Origin: an uncultured Prevotellaceae bacterium
GTDB taxonomy: Bacteria > Bacteroidota > Bacteroidia > Bacteroidales > Muribaculaceae
Direction: 5' to 3'
Assembly (NCBI GenBank): GCA_900318865.1
Contig: ONMF01000011.1
Span: 1-64,000 of the forward strand
DNA: 64,000 nt
Position 1 is the stretch's first letter. Each line of letters opens with the position of its first letter. Shown here piece after piece: positions 33,390 through 42,956 of this stretch. The translations under genes were made by a program, and so were the position numbers. The notes under the pieces are model-generated. The model saw only the letters and a list, made by a program, of their open reading frames with translations. It did no database searches and had not been told where the DNA came from.

Positions 33390-34010
33390 TTATTGATATT
33401 TGGGCGACGGGCCGTATTTGTTTTCGTTGCGGTCGCTATCCTGCAGGTTGTAGATGAGCAGGATGAGCATCAGGATGGAGTAGGCCAGCGAGGCAAGGCC
33501 CAGCGCCATGCCCATGGTGCCCATGCTTTCCTGGAGGCTATTGATGAAGCCCATCGGGTCGCTTTCAGCCAAATCCATAATGGGCCAGTAGATTTTGAGT
33601 GCGAGTGCTTGAAGCGCCAGATAGAAGAATGCCGTGATGCCCACGATGATGCCGCTGCGGCCGATGTCGTGCAGTCGTCGCGTCTGCACTGCCAGCAGCG
33701 GGCACAGCAGCGCCAGGCCCAGCAGCAGGCTGGCCACGAGCATGGTTTTCGTGCCGAAGAACATGAATATGAAGCTTGCGGCCCAGCCACAAAGCATTTG
33801 AAACAACTGCCAATACCAGAACTCACTTCGGCGTGCGCGGCCGGAGAAGTCGGCGTACTTGGCAAAGCACGTTTTCACGGCGTCGCCAAAGGTCATTTGC
33901 GGCAATTCGCGCACAGGCTGGTTGTAATAAGGGGGCTGTTGTTGCTGTTGTTGCTGTTGTTGTTGTCCGGGGTTGAACACCGGGGGCATGGGATTGTTGT
34001 TCGTTTCCAT
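33390..34010 (-). CDS. DUF805 membrane protein with polyglutamine N-terminus
   Basis: The 206-residue protein has a cytoplasmic N-terminal tail with ten consecutive Gln residues (about 16-25). The DUF805 core follows: MTFGDAVKTCFAKYADFSGRARRSEFWYWQLF, then four hydrophobic helices and the conserved RRLHDIGRSG between helices. DUF805 proteins are small inner-membrane proteins of unknown function. The tail ends DSDRNENKYGPSPKYQ, also typical of the family. It lies between tadA (46-base gap) and the DUF3142-like gene, which starts at the very next base. Confidence 0.9.
   Translation of the reverse strand: METNNNPMPPVFNPGQQQQQQQQQQPPYYNQPVRELPQMTFGDAVKTCFAKYADFSGRARRSEFWYWQLFQMLCGWAASFIFMFFGTKTMLVASLLLGLALLCPLLAVQTRRLHDIGRSGIIVGITAFFYLALQALALKIYWPIMDLAESDPMGFINSLQESMGTMGMALGLASLAYSILMLILLIYNLQDSDRNENKYGPSPKYQ
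33936..33965. repeat. CAA/CAG trinucleotide repeat encoding polyglutamine
   Basis: Thirty bases of alternating CAA and CAG codons (minus strand) encode ten Gln at the N-terminus of the DUF805 protein. Such tracts can change length by slippage without breaking the frame. Confidence 0.8.
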
Positions 34011-34056
34011 TATTGTTGCGGATTAGTGGGTTAAAGATTCTGGTTAAGGGGTTTTG

Positions 34057-34500
34057 TCAGCGTTTTTTTTTGAAAAACTCGGTCATGAGTTGGCTACATT
34101 CATCGGCAAGCACACCACCCTGCACCACCGTCTTTTTGTGGAAAGGGTGCTCGTGATAGGTGTGATAGCCGCGCTTGGGGTCGACCGCGCCGTAGACCAC
34201 GCGGCCTATTTGGCTCCAGGCCAGGGCACCGGCACACATCAGGCAAGGTTCCACGGTGACGTAGAGTGTGCAGTCGGGCAGGTATTTGCCACCCAGCGAG
34301 CCGGCGGCGGCCGTGATGGCCTGCATCTCGGCGTGGGCGGTGACGTCGGTGAGGGTTTCGGTGAGGTTGTGTCCGCGACCCACCACCCGGCCTCCACCCA
34401 CAATCACGGCACCGATAGGCACCTCGTCGCGTGCCAGTGCCCGGTGGGCCTCGTCGAGGGCCATGCGCATGTATCGTTCGTCGTCGGTGAGTGTTGTCAT
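34057..34500 (-). CDS. tadA: tRNA(adenine34) deaminase
   Basis: The 147-residue protein starts at MTTLTDDER (ATG 34500, an ATGA overlap with the LRR protein gene). It has the zinc deaminase motifs TAHAEMQAI (His ligand and catalytic Glu) and EPCLMCAGAL (two Cys ligands). The segment GAVDPKRGYHTY is also typical of the family. TadA converts A34 to inosine in tRNA-Arg(ACG) and is usually essential. The overlap with an unrelated surface-protein gene reflects compact packing. The C-terminus FFKKKR is basic, as expected for tRNA binding. Confidence 0.92.
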   Translation of the reverse strand: MTTLTDDERYMRMALDEAHRALARDEVPIGAVIVGGGRVVGRGHNLTETLTDVTAHAEMQAITAAAGSLGGKYLPDCTLYVTVEPCLMCAGALAWSQIGRVVYGAVDPKRGYHTYHEHPFHKKTVVQGGVLADECSQLMTEFFKKKR

Positions 34501-35633
34501 AGCCAAATCTTTTTAACGTAATCGCCCACGATGATGATATAGGAGCGGCTGATGGGCAGCACAATCACGCCATCGACCGAGGGCCGCTGGTACCACAGCA
34601 TGCCGTACACGTCGTAGACCTGCGTCCATGTGCCGTAATTGTCGCCGTGCACATGCACCGTGCCGTCGTGCGCGGTGATGATGGGGTGGGTGCGTTCTTG
34701 CTCCAGGTCGGCCACCGGTGTGGGCTGGGTGTGGTGCTCCACTGCCGGCGCCTGTGCCAGCAGGTTGGTGGGCACAATGGTGAGAACCCGGGAGCGCCGG
34801 GTGGGTGGCAGGTAGAAATTGTCGGCCGCAGTGAGGGCCATCAGGTAGCCTTGCTCGTCGTAGATGCGGTAGGCCATGCCTCCACCCAGCGACAGCCGTT
34901 GCCAGTTGCCGTCGAGTGCAGGCTCGTCGGTGAGGCGCAGTGTGACATCGAGTTCATCGGCCGTCCACATGGAGAAAGCCTCGAAATCGCCCCACACCGG
35001 GTGCTGCTGATAGGCATCGGCGCAGGTGTCGTCGGGCACCACCAGTTCTACGCCCTTGACCTCTTGTGGCTCCGTCAGTGGCGGTGTGGGTGCGGCGCAG
35101 TAGATTTCCACCAGGCTGGGGCAGTCGTTGAATGCCTCCCGGCCGATGCGTTGCATGCTTTGAGGCAGCATCACCGAGCGCAGCGAGTGGCAGCCGTCGA
35201 AAGCCCCGTCGCCCACCCGGGTGGTGCCGTCGGGCAGGGCGATGGTGGTGATGGCGGTGCCCTGCAGCATGTGCGGGCTCACTGCTTCCAGGCCCACGGG
35301 CAGTGTGATGTCGTGCAGTGCTGTGGCTTGTGCAAAGGCGGCCTGCCCGATGCTGGTCACCTGGTTGCCCACTTGCACTTCGGTCACCGTCGAGGCGAAA
35401 AAGGCGCTGTCGTCAATGGTCGCCACGGCATAGTTAGCCTCGTCGTAGAAGACCGTTTCGGGGATGATCATCACCCCGTCGTAGAGGTTGTGGCCGGCAG
35501 CATCGGTTTTTGCCACCACTGTCACGCGGTCGGGGCCGTCGACGCGGTAGGCCAGACCTCCCGATTCGAACGTCTGCGCTCCGGCTACCGGTGTGGCCAT
35601 TGCCAGCGTGATGTATAAGAGCAATTTTTTCAT
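34497..35633 (-). CDS. BspA-like leucine-rich-repeat secreted protein
   Basis: The 378-residue protein starts at MKKLLLYITLAM (ATG 35633) with a signal peptide cut near AGAQ. Residues about 60-175 hold LRR_5 (BspA/TpLRR) repeats: ATIDDSAFFASTVTEVQVGNQVTSIGQAAFAQ, LHDITLPVGLEAVSPHMLQ and LRSVMLPQSMQRIGREAFNDC. The C-terminal region is beta-rich and ends VGDYVKKIWL, like a degenerate Bacteroidales sorting tail. Surface LRR proteins of this kind bind host or microbial proteins. It follows murF-alr after 13 bases and overlaps tadA by four. Confidence 0.82.
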   Translation of the reverse strand: MKKLLLYITLAMATPVAGAQTFESGGLAYRVDGPDRVTVVAKTDAAGHNLYDGVMIIPETVFYDEANYAVATIDDSAFFASTVTEVQVGNQVTSIGQAAFAQATALHDITLPVGLEAVSPHMLQGTAITTIALPDGTTRVGDGAFDGCHSLRSVMLPQSMQRIGREAFNDCPSLVEIYCAAPTPPLTEPQEVKGVELVVPDDTCADAYQQHPVWGDFEAFSMWTADELDVTLRLTDEPALDGNWQRLSLGGGMAYRIYDEQGYLMALTAADNFYLPPTRRSRVLTIVPTNLLAQAPAVEHHTQPTPVADLEQERTHPIITAHDGTVHVHGDNYGTWTQVYDVYGMLWYQRPSVDGVIVLPISRSYIIIVGDYVKKIWL

Positions 35634-35646
35634 TCCTTGTCGAGCA

Positions 35647-38127
35647 TTATTCACGATAATATACGCGTTTCACCCGTGGCGACACGCTGGTGAGCACTTC
35701 GTAGGCGATGGTGCCGCGCACCTGTGCCAGCTCCTCGATGGGGATGTGCTCCCCGAAGATTTCCACCCGGTCGCCCACCTGGCACTGCGCGTCGGTCACG
35801 TCGATCATCACGGCGTCCATGCACACGTTGCCCACGGTGGGGCACAGCGTTCCGTTGACCCACATGTGGATGTGGCCGTTGCCGTAGTGGCGGTCCAGAC
35901 CGTCGGCATAGCCGATGGTGACCGTGGCGATGCGCGACGGCCTGGTGAGCTTGCCGTGGCGGCCGTAGCCGATGGTGGTGCCGGCCGGCCACTGCTTGAT
36001 GCTGATGATGACCGAGCGCAGCGATGCCACCGGCTTGAGCGCCTGCTCGCCATCGACCGTGCCGATGCCGTAAAGGCCGATGCCGATGCGCACCATGTCG
36101 TTCTGATGCTCGGGGAAGCGCACGATGCCGGCGGTGTTGAGGATGTGGCGCAGCAGGTGGTGGTCGAAGTGGCGCTGCAGCTCGTCGGCGCAGTCGTCGA
36201 AGTAGGCAAACTGCTGCCTGGTGTACTCGTCTTGGTCGGGCTCATCGGCCACGCACAGGTGCGAGAACACCGATGCCGGCTTGAGCACATGCTGGCTTCG
36301 GAGCTCGGCGATGAGTTCGGGCAGTTGCTCCTTGATGAATCCCAGGCGGTGCATGCCCGTGTCAATCTTCAGATGGACGGGGAAGTGGGTGACACCGTAC
36401 TTGGCACCCTCGCGGATGAGCTGGCGGCACACGTCCATGCTGTAGACCTCGGGCTCAAGGTGATGAATGAACATCGATTTATAGTTCACCACGCTTGGGT
36501 TGAGCACGATGATGGGCATGGTGATGCCTGCCTGCCGCAGCTGCACGCCCTCGTCCTGCACGGCCACGGCCAGATAGTCGGCCCCGCGGTCTTGCAGTGT
36601 CTTGGCAATCTCGTAGCTGCCCGTTCCGTAACCCGAGGCCTTCACCATGGCCACGGTGCGTGTGGTGGGCTTGAGAAATGACTTGAAGAATTTGAAATTG
36701 TGAGCCAGCGCGTTCAGGTCCACTTCCTCCACCGTTTGGTGCTGCTTGGCTTCGAGCAGGTCCACGATTTGCTCGAAGTGAAACTCCGGTGCCCCCTTCA
36801 CCAGCACCGTCTCGTCTTCAAAGTCGCCTTGAGCCATGAGTTCAAGGAACTGCGTGGTGCTCTCGAAGAAACGAGTGTAGGGAAGGCTATCGAAGTAGTG
36901 GCCGTGGCGGCACATGTCGGGACCGATGCCCAGCAAGCGGCCCACGTTCTTGTTTTTAAGCCACTCGCTCACGCGGATGTAGCGCTCGTCGGGGGTGAAG
37001 GAGTCGGCAGCCAGGTCGCTCAGAATCACGGTGGTTTTTCCGGCTCCCGAGCGCCGTGTCATGAAGTCGATGGCCGGTGTGAGCGAGTTGTAATCGCTGG
37101 TGTATCCGTCGGCGATGATGGTGCAGTTGTTCACCCCTTCAATCACATCGAGCCGGGTTCCCACGGGTGTGAGCCGGGCCATGCGCCGCTCAATCTCGCT
37201 GTGCTCCACGTTCAGATAGAGCATCACCGCCAGGCAGGTGATGACATTCTCGATGTCGCGCTCACCGGGGAAGGGCACGCTGAACCGGTGCTCCTCGCCG
37301 TCGTAGCGGTAGGTGATGGCAGTGCTGTCGTTCACGCGGGTGACGCTTGTGACGGCCAGCGGCGCGCCGGGCAGGATGAGCGACCACGCCACCTCATGAA
37401 CCACGTCCTCGTCGAGCAGGGGCTTGATGGTGGCACGCACCAGCGTGTCGTCGGCCGGATAGACCACACACTCGCAGCTGGTGAGGATTTTGGCTTTCTC
37501 GGAGGCTTTCTCTTTCATCGATGCAAAGCCTTCGTTGTGCTCGGCCCCAAGATTGGTGATGACGCCTATGGTGGGCCGTATCATGGCCTGCAGATTGTCC
37601 ATTTCGCCGGTGGTGGAGATTCCCGCCTCGATGATGGCCAGCGTGGTGTCCACATCGATGTCCCACAGCGAGAGCGGCACCCCGATTTGCGAATTGTAGC
37701 TGCGTGGTGAGCGCACGATGTGGTAATCGTCCTTGAGCAGCTGGTAGAGCCATTCTTTGACGGTGGTCTTGCCGCGGCTTCCGGTGATGCCTATCACCGG
37801 GATGTCGCGGAATCGGCGCCGGTGGAAGGTGGCCAGTGACTGCAGTGCGTCGAGGGTGTTGTCCACTATCAGAAAGTTGGCGCTGAGCAGCACCAGCGAG
37901 GTCGCATAGTCACGCTCCACCACAAAGTTGCGCACGCCCCGCTCATAGAGCCCGGCAATGTAGTTGTGACCATCGTCATTTGGGGTGTGCAGTGCGAAGA
38001 ACAGGGTCTCGTCGGGGTTGGACAGCGAGCGTGAGTCGGTGAGCAGCTGGCTCACCAGCGACTCCTCGTCGATGAGCCTGCTGTCGCAATGCAGCACCTC
38101 GGCAATTTCCAGTATAGAGTATTTCAT
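35647..38127 (-). CDS. murF-alr: Bifunctional MurF-alanine racemase fusion
   Basis: The 826-residue protein starts at MKYSILEIAEVLH (ATG 38127). The N-terminal half (about 1-450) is MurF, the ligase adding D-Ala-D-Ala to UDP-MurNAc-tripeptide, with ATP loop ITGSRGKTTVKEW, LIIEAGIS-like helix (LAIIEAGISTTGEMDNL) and TNLGAEHNEGF. The C-terminal half (about 455-826) is a fold III alanine racemase. It has the PLP lysine in VAMVKASGYGTGSYE, the IDTGMHRLGF loop and the catalytic Tyr region VRIGIGLYGIG. The fusion, known in Bacteroidota, couples D-Ala supply to its use. It lies between a GSCFA gene and a surface LRR gene. Confidence 0.95.
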   Translation of the reverse strand: MKYSILEIAEVLHCDSRLIDEESLVSQLLTDSRSLSNPDETLFFALHTPNDDGHNYIAGLYERGVRNFVVERDYATSLVLLSANFLIVDNTLDALQSLATFHRRRFRDIPVIGITGSRGKTTVKEWLYQLLKDDYHIVRSPRSYNSQIGVPLSLWDIDVDTTLAIIEAGISTTGEMDNLQAMIRPTIGVITNLGAEHNEGFASMKEKASEKAKILTSCECVVYPADDTLVRATIKPLLDEDVVHEVAWSLILPGAPLAVTSVTRVNDSTAITYRYDGEEHRFSVPFPGERDIENVITCLAVMLYLNVEHSEIERRMARLTPVGTRLDVIEGVNNCTIIADGYTSDYNSLTPAIDFMTRRSGAGKTTVILSDLAADSFTPDERYIRVSEWLKNKNVGRLLGIGPDMCRHGHYFDSLPYTRFFESTTQFLELMAQGDFEDETVLVKGAPEFHFEQIVDLLEAKQHQTVEEVDLNALAHNFKFFKSFLKPTTRTVAMVKASGYGTGSYEIAKTLQDRGADYLAVAVQDEGVQLRQAGITMPIIVLNPSVVNYKSMFIHHLEPEVYSMDVCRQLIREGAKYGVTHFPVHLKIDTGMHRLGFIKEQLPELIAELRSQHVLKPASVFSHLCVADEPDQDEYTRQQFAYFDDCADELQRHFDHHLLRHILNTAGIVRFPEHQNDMVRIGIGLYGIGTVDGEQALKPVASLRSVIISIKQWPAGTTIGYGRHGKLTRPSRIATVTIGYADGLDRHYGNGHIHMWVNGTLCPTVGNVCMDAVMIDVTDAQCQVGDRVEIFGEHIPIEELAQVRGTIAYEVLTSVSPRVKRVYYRE

Positions 38128-38149
38128 TTTTAGAGATGATAAATCATGT

Positions 38150-39130
38150 TTATTGTATCTTGTCGCGTAGTATTTCGTCAAGATAGGGGTATTCTTTTAT
38201 TAGGTTGCGCAGCACATGGCGCGTGTCGGCATTGAAGCGCTCCACCTGCTCGGGGCTGGCACTCATGGGGCGGTGCTGCAGCCGCTTGTTCACACGCTCG
38301 CAGCGTGCCACGGCCTGTGCACTGCGGTCGTCGAGGTAGGTGGCCTGGAACTGCTGCCAAATGTATTCCACCGCCACGTCGCTGGGGTGAACCATGTCGG
38401 GGGTGTAGAAGCGGTAGTCGCGCAGGTCGTCCATCACGATTTCGTAGGCCGGGAAATAGTCCACCCGCGGCTGCCGGGCGTTGGCCCGGGCGAGCACGTT
38501 GTTCACCGCCACCCGCAGCGTGGCCTTGCTCAGCGAGTTCACCTCCAGCCCGTCGGCAATGTGGCGGATGGGGCTCACGGTGAAAATCACGCGCACCGCT
38601 GGGTTGAAGCGCCACAATCGTTCCAGCGCGTCGGTCAGGGTGGTGGTGATGTCGGGCACGGTGGCCATCTCACGCAGGAATTGGTACTGCTGCACCTTGT
38701 GGCAGTTGCTCACCACCCGGCCATTGTCGAGACGCCGGTAGACCATGGCCGTGCCCAGCGTGACGACCAGCACCTGGGCCTCGGCCAGATGCCGGTGCGC
38801 CTCGGCGATGCGTCGGTTCATGCGGCCCAGGGTGGCCTGCTTGTCGGGCAGCGAGAATCGTGAGTGGAAGGCATAGCTGTTCCACACGCCGTTCTGCTCA
38901 AACAGGTCGATGCCTGCCACCGGCTCGGCACTGATGAGCCGCTCCATGCTGGCTGCGATGCTCATGGGGTTGTAGATGGTGCCGAAAGGGTTCACGTCCA
39001 CCCGCATCATGGCACCACGCATTTTGGCGCCGATGTTGTCGCTGAAGCACGACCCCAGCAGCATCACAGCGTCGCTGTGGTGAATCAAGCCTCGGTTCTC
39101 GGCCGTTTTTATGGTGGTGCGGAATTCCAT
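38150..39130 (-). CDS. GSCFA-family protein (SGNH-like)
   Basis: The 326-residue protein contains the name-giving motif LLGSCFSDNIGAKM (about 25-38), with the nucleophile-like Ser, and later conserved blocks (NPFGTIYNPMSIA, VVTLGTAMVYRR, FTVSPIRHIADGL, MVHPSDVAVEYIW). The pattern GxSxxD plus a C-terminal D/HP block suggests an SGNH hydrolase fold, possibly an esterase acting on cell-wall or polysaccharide acyl groups. The function is not established. It is 22 bases upstream of murF-alr and 7 bases downstream of the nuclease gene. Confidence 0.9.
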   Translation of the reverse strand: MEFRTTIKTAENRGLIHHSDAVMLLGSCFSDNIGAKMRGAMMRVDVNPFGTIYNPMSIAASMERLISAEPVAGIDLFEQNGVWNSYAFHSRFSLPDKQATLGRMNRRIAEAHRHLAEAQVLVVTLGTAMVYRRLDNGRVVSNCHKVQQYQFLREMATVPDITTTLTDALERLWRFNPAVRVIFTVSPIRHIADGLEVNSLSKATLRVAVNNVLARANARQPRVDYFPAYEIVMDDLRDYRFYTPDMVHPSDVAVEYIWQQFQATYLDDRSAQAVARCERVNKRLQHRPMSASPEQVERFNADTRHVLRNLIKEYPYLDEILRDKIQ

Positions 39131-39137
39131 AGTGGTG

Positions 39138-40469
39138 CTAATTGGAGGTGGTGATGCCCCAGTAATTTAAATCAAACGTCGCTTCCACCGTCGCTTCTAT
39201 GTCGTCGGGCAAGTTACAGAAGAAGTCGATGCCCGTGCGTGCCTCCAATTCGTCGATGCTGATGGCGTAGTCGCCATAGTTTTTGTTCTTGTCCGACACG
39301 TCTTGGTGAATGGTCCACAATCCCATCGCCTGGTAGGTGCCGGTCGATTTGTTGTAGGCAAGAAGAGCCATGTAGAAGTATTTGGGCACCAAGAACCGGT
39401 TGTTGCACAATTGGTCATACACGCCCTGCGATGTGGTGCCGTTGAGCTTCACGTTGTCGATGGTGGCCGCTTTCACGACATACAGCGTGTCGCATGCCTG
39501 TCCCCACACACGGATTTTGGCTTCCAGATTCGCCCACAGCACACCATTATGATTTTGCCACTGGGGTTGCATGTTGGTCATGTAGAATGTTTGGTCGTTT
39601 TGTTCTGTTGAGCACAGGCGGTCGGCGCTGGGACAAAGGTGGCCGCGTGAGAACCCGCTGCCCGAGTAATCGTTTTTTCCGGGGCTGTTGGAAATGTCGG
39701 GGTCGGCGGCAAAATTGTTGGTGCGCTCTACGTTTTGCGCCATGTTGCCGGCATGCATCTCGTAGCACGACCAGCGATTGGCCACTTTGCTGTTGTCCCA
39801 CTCGATGGAGTAGGTGATGCCATAGTTGCTGGTGCTCTTCACCGACCATGCGTTGTTGTCGCTCTCGCTCAGGTGCGGGAACTCAAGCCTCCACGACTCG
39901 TTGCACTTCGAGCGCCAGCCGCTGATGAGGCTGTTGCGGTTCACGTTGTTGTCGAAGGTAGCGCTCATGGTGAACGTGGCCGAGGCCTCGTCGCTCACTT
40001 GGTCGCCGAACACGCTCACGGCGTGCAACGTCAGGCTGCTGCTCACCGTCAGTGTCACCGGACTGGGGCCGCTCATGCGTGTGGCCGACGTGGCAGGGTC
40101 GGTGCCGTCGGTGGTGTAGTAAATCGTGCTGCCGCTTGTGCCGGTGATGGTTACCTGCTGGGCGCTGCTGATGGTGCCTCCGGCCGGCGAAATCTCAGGT
40201 TTGGTCAGCTCCACGGTGGTGGTGATGCTCTCAATCTGCGAGTAGAGGTAGTCGACGCTTTGGTCGCTGTTCTTGAGGTAGATTTTCAGACCCACGCCGT
40301 CGGCCGAACCAAAGGCTCCGCCCACGTAGCGCACGCTATCCATGCCATCGGCATCGTAGGTCTTGACAACGCCGTTTTTCAGTGTGATGGTCATCGACAC
40401 GGGTTCGGAGGCCATGGCGTTCACGGTTGCCACCATAACGAGGAGGCTCAGTAATGCTAACTTTTTCAT
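39138..40469 (-). CDS. Secreted DNA/RNA non-specific endonuclease
   Basis: The 443-residue protein has a signal peptide and an N-terminal Bacteroidales module (MTITLKNGVVKTYDADGMDSVRY). A chitobiase/hexosaminidase C-terminal-like domain follows (PEISPAGGTISSAQQVTI, IYYTTDGTDP). The rest (about 200-430) is a beta-beta-alpha-Me nuclease: SRGHLCPSADR with the catalytic His and Arg, and TNMQPQWQNHNGVLWANLE with the Mg-binding Asn. It should degrade extracellular DNA and RNA for nutrition or biofilm turnover. A strong AGGAGG site precedes its ATG, unusual for this genome. It sits 17 bases after the large secreted protein. Confidence 0.9.
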   Translation of the reverse strand: MKKLALLSLLVMVATVNAMASEPVSMTITLKNGVVKTYDADGMDSVRYVGGAFGSADGVGLKIYLKNSDQSVDYLYSQIESITTTVELTKPEISPAGGTISSAQQVTITGTSGSTIYYTTDGTDPATSATRMSGPSPVTLTVSSSLTLHAVSVFGDQVSDEASATFTMSATFDNNVNRNSLISGWRSKCNESWRLEFPHLSESDNNAWSVKSTSNYGITYSIEWDNSKVANRWSCYEMHAGNMAQNVERTNNFAADPDISNSPGKNDYSGSGFSRGHLCPSADRLCSTEQNDQTFYMTNMQPQWQNHNGVLWANLEAKIRVWGQACDTLYVVKAATIDNVKLNGTTSQGVYDQLCNNRFLVPKYFYMALLAYNKSTGTYQAMGLWTIHQDVSDKNKNYGDYAISIDELEARTGIDFFCNLPDDIEATVEATFDLNYWGITTSN

Positions 40470-40486
40470 TGCTCGTCCTCCTATCG

Positions 40487-42781
40487 TTATTTAACAACTT
40501 TCTTTCCGTTCACGATGTAGATGCCGCGGGGCAGGTCGCTCCACGGCTGGTGCATCTTCACACCCAGCAGGTTGTAGATGCCTGTGGGACGCTGCACCAT
40601 GCTGTCGCGCGTGAGGTCGTCGACCACGGTGATGATGGGCTCGCTGGTGTCGTCGGCGAATTTCAGATGCACGCCCTGTGTGCCGGGCACCTCAAAGTAG
40701 GCTGTGGTGCCGTCCACGTTGACGCTTGAGCCATTCACCCAGTCCACGCCGCCGGCCTCGTTCATGAAACGCTGCGAGCGGTCGGTGCTCAGGGTGGTGG
40801 GGGTATACACACCCACGAATGAGTACTCATCGTATTCACCCACTTGGCCGATGCGCTTGGGGCCGTTGGCCCGCGTGCCGGCAATGGTGTGCGTGATGCG
40901 TTGCGGCTCGGCGCTGCTCAGGGTGGTGGCCCCGAAGGTCATCACGGTGATGTCGTTGTTGGGCTTCACCAGATAGGGCTTTCCTGCCTCGATACCGGAT
41001 GCCTGGGTGAAAAGCATGTTGCCGGCTGCGTACAGCGAGCCGCTCATGGGGCCGGTGACAGGCTCTCCCTGCTCCAGGCCGCTGAATTCCATCACCTTGC
41101 CGTCGAAGTCATCGAGGTCGAACGGCAGGGTGAGCGGTGTCCACACGTTGGCGGCGAAAGTGCGTTTGTAGCGCACGGCCACATTGTTCAGGTCGGTGTC
41201 GGGTTTCACAAACTCCTGCTTGGCATCCACCACATAGGTGACATCGGCCAAGCCGTTCTGCTCCAGCGGGAAGTAGGTGTCTTTGCCGTCGATGGCCGTG
41301 CCGGCCACGATGGCGCTCAAGTCGACCAGCGCCCCGTCGTAGGGCGTGGTGTAACCTTTCTCCAGTCCGTCGGTGATGGCCACACCATTACCCACTCGCA
41401 CATCAGTCACCGCCACCCAGTCGGCCAGGTGGTCGTCGTATTCCTCGGCCTTGATGGCTGTTGCCTCGGTAGTCGCCTCGGTCACGGGGTCGGCAATCAC
41501 CAGGAACGCGGTGTTGGTCTTTCCCTCCACCGGCTCGAACTGGGGCAGGCCTGTGGTTTCGTTAACGCTGTATTTGCCCACTATCCATCCGGCCAAGTGC
41601 TGGTTGTATTTCAAGTTGCGCGTGGGAAGCATATCGCCGTGGAAAAGGATGGCACCCGAGTTGTCGCGCACATAAGTGTCGGTGCCGTGCACAGTCAGCA
41701 CACGGGCGTTGCAGTCGTCGGGCAGCGACAGGCGCACCGTGGTGCCCGGCTCCTGCTGCTTGAGCTCGCTCAAACCCGTCACGGTGGTCAGCGGCTGCTC
41801 AGTTTTCTTGCGGAAAATATACACCAGCGGCATCGTGGAATTGCTGCCATAGCAAGAGAAGCGAGTGTTTTGCGCATTATAACGGATATTATTGCGCGAG
41901 TTGTTGCCTTGGAAAACAATAGTAGCCTCATGTGTATTGCTGTTGATTGAAATGGAGGCTTTTGCATTGTTGTCCGTGGTGGTTTTGGTGCCCAGGTTGT
42001 TGTTGCTGCTGGATGAGGCGTATAGGTAACCATTGCCGGTGTTGAAGTACCATGCGCCGGTGGCTCCCTCCAGAGTGAGGATTTGTACACCGCTGCCGGG
42101 AATTGTTGTCTCGTCGGTGATGGTGATGGGTGCTTGGTCGCGGTAGTTGGCGTTGGTCTGTGGCCCCATGGCGAAGGCGTCGCCGTTGTTCTTGCTGCTG
42201 GTGATGATAATCAGGTCGCCATCGGCCAGCGTGCTGGCGTTGGTCACCAACTCATAGGTGCCATCGCCCGTGGGGTCGTCAATCGGGTCGTCGCCGCCAC
42301 CGCCACTCCCCGAGGTGCTGTAAGTCACTGCGATGGATTTCACGTACAAAGCCCTTTGGGCGCTCGTCTGCGACAGGGTCACCACAATCGTGCCGCTGGC
42401 ACTGCCGGTGAGGGTGTACTCGGTGGCGGTGACTGTCAGCGATTGCTCCGAGCCAAAGGCCTTTCCGCCCACGGTGACGTTGAGCTTTGCCGAGGTGTCC
42501 GAGGCCCCTGCGGCATTGACCTTGATTTGTGTGATGGTGCCGCTGATGCCGCTCGTGGTGAGCGTGAGGTGACTCACGGCTTTTTTGCTGGTGCCGTAGT
42601 GGATGCCTCTACTGCTATCGAAAGTCGACTCGTCGGCATCGCTGGTCACCGTCCATGCCACGCCGTCATCGGCTGTGCCGCTGCCGCCACAGGCCGCGGT
42701 AAACGTCAGCGTCGACGTTTCGGCTCGGCACACGCCGGCACACAGCATCAGCAGGGTGAGTAGGGTGGATAAGTGTTTCAT
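40487..42781 (-). CDS. Large secreted protein with C-terminal sorting-type tail
   Basis: The 764-residue protein starts at MKHLSTLLTLLML (ATG 42781) with a signal peptide cut near CRAE. Residues 25-150 form a beta-sandwich (LTFTAACGGSGTADDGVAWTV). A Gly/Asp linker then precedes a segment like a surface-adhesin ligand-binding module (YELVTNASTLADGDLIIITSS). An OB-fold-like segment follows (VTGLSELKQQEPGTTVRLSL). The end, RPTGIYNLLGVKMHQPWSDL then GIYIVNGKKVVK, is the common Bacteroidales tail. A TAAATTTG box lies at 42819-42826 (minus). It is first in a long minus-strand run; the ligand is unknown. Confidence 0.78.
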   Translation of the reverse strand: MKHLSTLLTLLMLCAGVCRAETSTLTFTAACGGSGTADDGVAWTVTSDADESTFDSSRGIHYGTSKKAVSHLTLTTSGISGTITQIKVNAAGASDTSAKLNVTVGGKAFGSEQSLTVTATEYTLTGSASGTIVVTLSQTSAQRALYVKSIAVTYSTSGSGGGGDDPIDDPTGDGTYELVTNASTLADGDLIIITSSKNNGDAFAMGPQTNANYRDQAPITITDETTIPGSGVQILTLEGATGAWYFNTGNGYLYASSSSNNNLGTKTTTDNNAKASISINSNTHEATIVFQGNNSRNNIRYNAQNTRFSCYGSNSTMPLVYIFRKKTEQPLTTVTGLSELKQQEPGTTVRLSLPDDCNARVLTVHGTDTYVRDNSGAILFHGDMLPTRNLKYNQHLAGWIVGKYSVNETTGLPQFEPVEGKTNTAFLVIADPVTEATTEATAIKAEEYDDHLADWVAVTDVRVGNGVAITDGLEKGYTTPYDGALVDLSAIVAGTAIDGKDTYFPLEQNGLADVTYVVDAKQEFVKPDTDLNNVAVRYKRTFAANVWTPLTLPFDLDDFDGKVMEFSGLEQGEPVTGPMSGSLYAAGNMLFTQASGIEAGKPYLVKPNNDITVMTFGATTLSSAEPQRITHTIAGTRANGPKRIGQVGEYDEYSFVGVYTPTTLSTDRSQRFMNEAGGVDWVNGSSVNVDGTTAYFEVPGTQGVHLKFADDTSEPIITVVDDLTRDSMVQRPTGIYNLLGVKMHQPWSDLPRGIYIVNGKKVVK

Positions 42782-42931
42782 ATTATCTTGTTTTTGTTTT
42801 GGTATTTCTTGCAACCTACAAATTTAGCAAATATTCGCCAAACTCGGTCACAAAATCCGATGAAACACACCACAATTTGGGCAAAACCGAAGAAAATCGC
42901 GTTTTTTGTTGCCGTTTGGCAATCATTTTTG

Positions 42932-42939
42932 TAACTTTG
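42932..42939 (+). promoter_or_regulatory. Predicted -7 box of tRNA-Ser
   Basis: TAACTTTG lies 17 bases before the tRNA, so transcription should begin close to 42946. A TTTG (42905-42908) lies 23 bases upstream, slightly far for a -33 element. Confidence 0.6.
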
Positions 42940-42956
42940 CCCCGCTTTTAGGCAAT

